Of a stretch of 64,000 nucleotides of DNA, positions 60,939 to 64,000 are shown one piece after another. Both the position numbers and the translations under genes were made by a program. Location of the stretch: contig DASXUY010000026.1 in assembly GCA_036504535.1 (NCBI GenBank), positions 124,001 to 188,000 on the forward strand, in the 5' to 3' direction. Positions within the stretch are counted from its first letter, which is position 1, and every line of letters starts with the position of its first letter. Below the pieces are notes generated by a model that saw nothing but the letters and a program-made list of their open reading frames with translations, did not search any database and was not told the DNA's origin. The stretch is from JARLGU01 sp036504535. Lineage in GTDB: Bacteria; Armatimonadota; Armatimonadia; Armatimonadales; Capsulimonadaceae.

Positions 60939-62570
60939 ATGAAACTCGTTCGGTTGCTGCTTACCCTCTGTTTGTCCGTCATCGCCATAGCTCCAGGCGT
61001 CGCAAATGCCGTGACTGGCGACGACCTACTGCCAGTTTTCCAGCGCTCACATGCTGGCGCGCCCCTACGCGCGGTCTACATTGGCGGTTCTATCACTCAG
61101 GCAGGAAATGGTTGGGCGCGCGAGTGGCTGGTATCGCAGTTCCCGAAAAGCGCTGTGACCATTGTCAATGCTGGCATGAGCGCGACGGGGAGCGATCTCG
61201 GGATATTTCGGCTGAGCCGAGACGTGATCGCCTGTCAGCCGGACATCGTCTTCGTGGAGTTTGCGGTGAACGATGGCGGGCAAAGCGACGAGCAGGCGAC
61301 GCGCTGTTTGGAAACGATTGTCGTGCGCCTCAAATCGCTGCCCCACCCTCCCGCTGTCGTGTTTCTAGAGACTGCGGCGAAGGAAGGCTCAAATAGGAAG
61401 CGTCACCAGGCTGTCGCTAAGCGGTATGGTCTGCTTGATGTCGACTTCCAGGTGGCGTTGGATGCTCATCTTGCCAAGACAAAGCAGGACTGGGGCGCGC
61501 TCATGGGCGACTCGGTGCACCCGAACGAAGCTGGGCACGCATTTTACAGCGATGTGGTCGCCAAAGCTCTGCAGCCGTTTGTCGAAGCCGCGAAAACTTC
61601 GACTGAGCTGGCAGGATCAATCCAACGATTGCCATCGCCCCTCACGAAGAAGCCGCTGTGGCTCGATGCGAACATCGCGGCCATCCCGACAACGGCCACT
61701 TGGCGCAAGGAGAACAGCATACCATTCTGGTGGGATATGTTCTTCCTTGGCGTCACAGGCTGCAACACGCCGGGACAGACGCTCACCATCCCGTTCCGAG
61801 GGACTGCTGTGGGACTATTCTACGCACTCGATCCTTCGTATGGCGCGCTGTACGCGTCGCTGGATGGCGGCCCGCCGCGGGTGATCGTATGTAATAATCG
61901 CGGCGGTTACAGCTATACCCTGCTCGGAACCGACCTCAAGCCGCAACAGCACTTGCTAACCGTCTGTATACCGTCGAGCGGCCCTGCCAATAACATGCGA
62001 ACGGTTAAGCTGGGCTACCTGATGGTTGCTGGGGAAACGAAGGCGACCGATGCGCTGGCACCGCAAGGACCGTTTACGCCCGATGCTCTCGCGAAGTTTG
62101 CCGTGGTGCCTGTCCCGGCGAAAACGTGGCGTATGGCTGGGCCGTTCGGCGGATCGAAGCCGACGCTGGAGAGCATAGCGGACCTCGACACCTTGTTCGC
62201 GCCCGAGGAGAAGGGCAATGCTGGTGCGTGGGTTCCGGCAGTTGGCGCGGCTGAGTGGGTGGACATCGGCAAGGCAACGGGTATGTCAGATCGAAGTGTC
62301 TCGTACGCCCGCGCACGATTGCGGGTCGATATGGCGCAAACGATCTCACTGCTTTTCTCGGTGGACTACTTCGCCAAGATTTGGGTGAACGGCGCGCTTG
62401 TGAAAGCGATTCGCGACGGGCATGGCGGCGTTACAGAGCCTGTAGTGTTCCCGGTCGCGCTGAATAGCGGATGGAACGATGTGCTGGTGAAAGTGCATTC
62501 AGGCAGTAAGGGAAATGGGTTCGCTCTGTCGATCTCGCCGCCGGATGGCGGCTTTGAATGGGGACAGTAG
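60939..62570 (+). CDS. secreted SGNH/GDSL-type esterase-like protein
   Basis: A 543-residue secreted protein. The start is ATG 60939 behind AAGGA; a GTG five codons earlier is not needed. A signal peptide runs to ANA (~24). The SGNH domain covers ~40-215: block I 'YIGGSITQAG' with Ser51, block III 'EFAVNDGG' with Asn111, block V 'DSVHPNEAGH' with Asp191 and His194. Beta-sandwich domains follow, the last near 385-543 ('RMAGPFGGSK', 'VDYFAKIWVNGALVKAI') resembling CBM-like or GH2-type jelly rolls. It may deacetylate a polysaccharide. Convergent with the next gene across a hairpin. Confidence 0.83.
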   Translation: MKLVRLLLTLCLSVIAIAPGVANAVTGDDLLPVFQRSHAGAPLRAVYIGGSITQAGNGWAREWLVSQFPKSAVTIVNAGMSATGSDLGIFRLSRDVIACQPDIVFVEFAVNDGGQSDEQATRCLETIVVRLKSLPHPPAVVFLETAAKEGSNRKRHQAVAKRYGLLDVDFQVALDAHLAKTKQDWGALMGDSVHPNEAGHAFYSDVVAKALQPFVEAAKTSTELAGSIQRLPSPLTKKPLWLDANIAAIPTTATWRKENSIPFWWDMFFLGVTGCNTPGQTLTIPFRGTAVGLFYALDPSYGALYASLDGGPPRVIVCNNRGGYSYTLLGTDLKPQQHLLTVCIPSSGPANNMRTVKLGYLMVAGETKATDALAPQGPFTPDALAKFAVVPVPAKTWRMAGPFGGSKPTLESIADLDTLFAPEEKGNAGAWVPAVGAAEWVDIGKATGMSDRSVSYARARLRVDMAQTISLLFSVDYFAKIWVNGALVKAIRDGHGGVTEPVVFPVALNSGWNDVLVKVHSGSKGNGFALSISPPDGGFEWGQ

Positions 62571-62587
62571 CTTAGCGGAACCGTGTG

Positions 62588-62613
62588 GGGGCCGACGTTG
62601 ACATGTCGGCCCC
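62588..62613. terminator. hairpin between convergent genes
   Basis: GGGGCCGAC pairs with GTCGGCCCC around an 8-base loop. No T-run is clear in either direction, so it may serve as a bidirectional transcription barrier. Confidence 0.45.
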
Positions 62614-62634
62614 AGGATGGCGAGTTACGGGCTT

Positions 62635-63414
62635 CTACCGCCGCGAAGCTATCAGGGCCAGGAGTGAGTAGATCCCCTTGGCGGCGCGTGTACGCCCCGC
62701 CCCATTGAGGTGACCGCCGTCCGCGCTGTACTCCTCAGCCATGCCTTGAACCTGTTGACCGCTGAGCGAGAACGCGGTCTGAATGCCTGAAGTTGTCCAC
62801 GCCTCGATGTCCGCCAAATCGAACAGTACTTTGTCGTTTGCCTTGGCCCATTCGCGAAGCTTGTTATTGAACGCCTCCCGCTTAGCGTTATCGCTGCTCC
62901 GTCCTGTTGTAAGCGGTATCGTGAAATAGACGACTGTCGTCCCTGGGTTGCCGCGCTCTACTGCGGCCATAGACGATGTGTACTCGGTAAAGCTGGCGTC
63001 GGGGTCGATGTAGCAAAATTTGTTGATGACTACATTCACGGCTGGGCTATGCCAGCCGTTGTTGACGTACTGCGAAAAGCCGCTGATTTTCGCGCTCGCA
63101 CCGGGGTTGCCCCGCCCGATCTCGTACAGCGTACCGTTCTTCGTGGCACCGGGGCGGTCGCCTGCCCCCGCAATCACCAGCGGATAGCGCGCCGGGTTCT
63201 GCGCGTGCAGGTCACGCATTCCATCGACAATGTTGCTGCCAACGGAGGCGTGGGCGAAGAAGACGCGCTCACGTGCAAGTGCTTGGAGAGTGGCGTCGGG
63301 TACGGCGTCGATGGCTGCCACGTTGGCGTGGTTGACGATGACAGGTGCCGCTTGGGTAGAGGCAGCGCACATAGCGAGCACGACAATTGGGGCGAGACTG
63401 GAAAGCAGCTTCAA
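62635..63414 (-). CDS. secreted SGNH-hydrolase-like protein
   Basis: A 259-residue secreted protein. Start is TTG at 63414, eight bases after GAGGAG; this gives a normal signal peptide (LLSSLAPIVVLAMCAASTQA). The SGNH-like fold has 'VFFAHASVGSNIVDGM' with the Ser, then 'TVVYFTIPLTTGRSSDNA', and a late 'SADGGHLNGAGR' with Asp and His. It differs from classic GDSL proteins since the usual GDS is replaced by ASVGS, so catalysis is uncertain. Function unknown. Confidence 0.7.
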   Translation of the reverse strand: MKLLSSLAPIVVLAMCAASTQAAPVIVNHANVAAIDAVPDATLQALARERVFFAHASVGSNIVDGMRDLHAQNPARYPLVIAGAGDRPGATKNGTLYEIGRGNPGASAKISGFSQYVNNGWHSPAVNVVINKFCYIDPDASFTEYTSSMAAVERGNPGTTVVYFTIPLTTGRSSDNAKREAFNNKLREWAKANDKVLFDLADIEAWTTSGIQTAFSLSGQQVQGMAEEYSADGGHLNGAGRTRAAKGIYSLLALIASRR

Positions 63415-63490
63415 TGATGTTTCTCCTCTTTTCGGATCGCTACAACACCAGACGCAAGTTGGCGCCGGCTCCCGAACAGTCACGGTAACG

Positions 63491-64000
63491 TTAGGGTGTT
63501 GCAGTAGGCGCAGGAGCTACCTCGGTAGCGGGTTTCTGTTCGGGAACGGGAACGGCCAATGCGGCGTCTATCGCCTTTTCCAGTTTCTTTGGAGACGGAT
63601 CGAAGCCAACCCCGGACCATGCGATCTTGCCAGCGGGATCGATAACGTATTGCGTCGGGATACCAGACACGTTGTAGAGCTTGGACGCAACGCTATCGTC
63701 GCCTTCGGTGGGGTCGATGAGGAATGTCATCGCGCTAAGCTTTTTGTGCTTCGGCAACCACGCGACAAACGCCTTCTGATTGTCCCATACGTTAATCGCT
63801 AGCACCGTCACTGGCTTGGCGGCGTATTTCTGGGCGACGGCGTTTGTCACAGGCATTGACTGCTGGCACGGGCCGCACCAGGTGGACCAGAAGTCGATAA
63901 CGACGACGCGTCCCGCAAAATCGCTGAGCTTAACGACCTTGCCAGCCGCGTCCTTGACGGCGAATTCCGGTGCCACGGTTCCGTTCGCCAGCAGCGGCTT
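63491..64000 (-). CDS. TlpA/ResA-like thioredoxin family protein (partial at window edge)
   Basis: The 3' part of a redoxin gene; the reading frame continues beyond the window end. The visible 169 residues contain the redox motif 'STWCGPCQQSMPV', 'GIPTQYVIDPAGKIAWSGVG' and a Pro/Ala-rich C-terminal tail. TlpA-like proteins reduce disulfides on the outer face of the membrane, e.g. in cytochrome maturation; the N-terminal anchor is off the window. Lies 77 bp upstream of the SGNH-like gene on the same strand. Confidence 0.8.
   Translation of the reverse strand, partial: KPLLANGTVAPEFAVKDAAGKVVKLSDFAGRVVVIDFWSTWCGPCQQSMPVTNAVAQKYAAKPVTVLAINVWDNQKAFVAWLPKHKKLSAMTFLIDPTEGDDSVASKLYNVSGIPTQYVIDPAGKIAWSGVGFDPSPKKLEKAIDAALAVPVPEQKPATEVAPAPTATP

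Noticed and set aside
1..64000. tRNA, rRNA, CRISPR arrays, intact insertion sequences, prophage
   Set aside because: Searched by eye for TPsiC-like GGTTCGA contexts, regularly spaced repeats, transposase motifs and phage genes; none supported.

Overview
The window looks like a stretch of chromosome from an Armatimonadota bacterium, perhaps close to Capsulimonas. This rests on inference: a DUF1559-type pseudopilin with the 'AREKARQTACSSNLRQIG' segment, LacI- and GntR-type regulators beside glycoside hydrolases, a sufBCDSE-sufT cluster and a generally high GC content. Planctomycetota is the main alternative. I found no rRNA, tRNA, CRISPR array, intact insertion sequence or prophage. Several genes start at TTG or GTG behind a strong ribosome binding site.

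Layout. Positions 250-8070 (minus strand) form a sugar-degradation locus: a GntR/LacI hybrid regulator, a wrecked pseudopilin gene, two tandem GH71-like secreted enzymes, a GH35/42-like enzyme, and a carbohydrate-binding protein upstream. Then come a tandem ~306 bp intergenic repeat (8281-8936), an addB-addA recombination pair (8973-14953) and a secreted PL8 lyase (15451-17502). The Fe-S assembly operon sufB-C-D-S-E-T follows (23777-17835, minus), with an IscR/Rrf2-like palindrome on its promoter. Next are a DEAD-box helicase, a Gfo/Idh oxidoreductase divergent from a sugar isomerase/epimerase-like protein, a lone glycyl radical enzyme, an ankyrin protein and a SIS sugar isomerase. Positions 35346-44483 hold serA, a short pheT, a bacterial Zc3h12a-like ribonuclease, ilvD and a PNPOx-like protein. 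A second sugar locus (44655-49952) has the order LacI regulator, intact DUF1559 pseudopilin, large secreted glycosidase. The last part carries small unknown genes, a pilin-like protein, accB, a secreted beta-propeller, smpB, a 2-oxo acid dehydrogenase E2 with two subunit-binding domains, a V4R-GGDEF diguanylate cyclase, two SGNH-type secreted proteins and the end of a TlpA-like thioredoxin.

The two sugar loci share one plan (regulator, pseudopilin, glycosidases), but in the first the pseudopilin survives only as fragments at 5368-5605. Intergenic DNA is rich in dispersed repeats: a double-hairpin family with compensatory stem changes (five copies), a palindromic family that always sits as a terminator behind genes (three copies), fragments of the 306 bp element at three further sites, and a long inverted repeat rich in CTCACCCCCAGCCCC. 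The less familiar candidates are the coiled-coil/NYN ribonuclease, the double-hairpin family and the PheT without its tRNA-binding domain.
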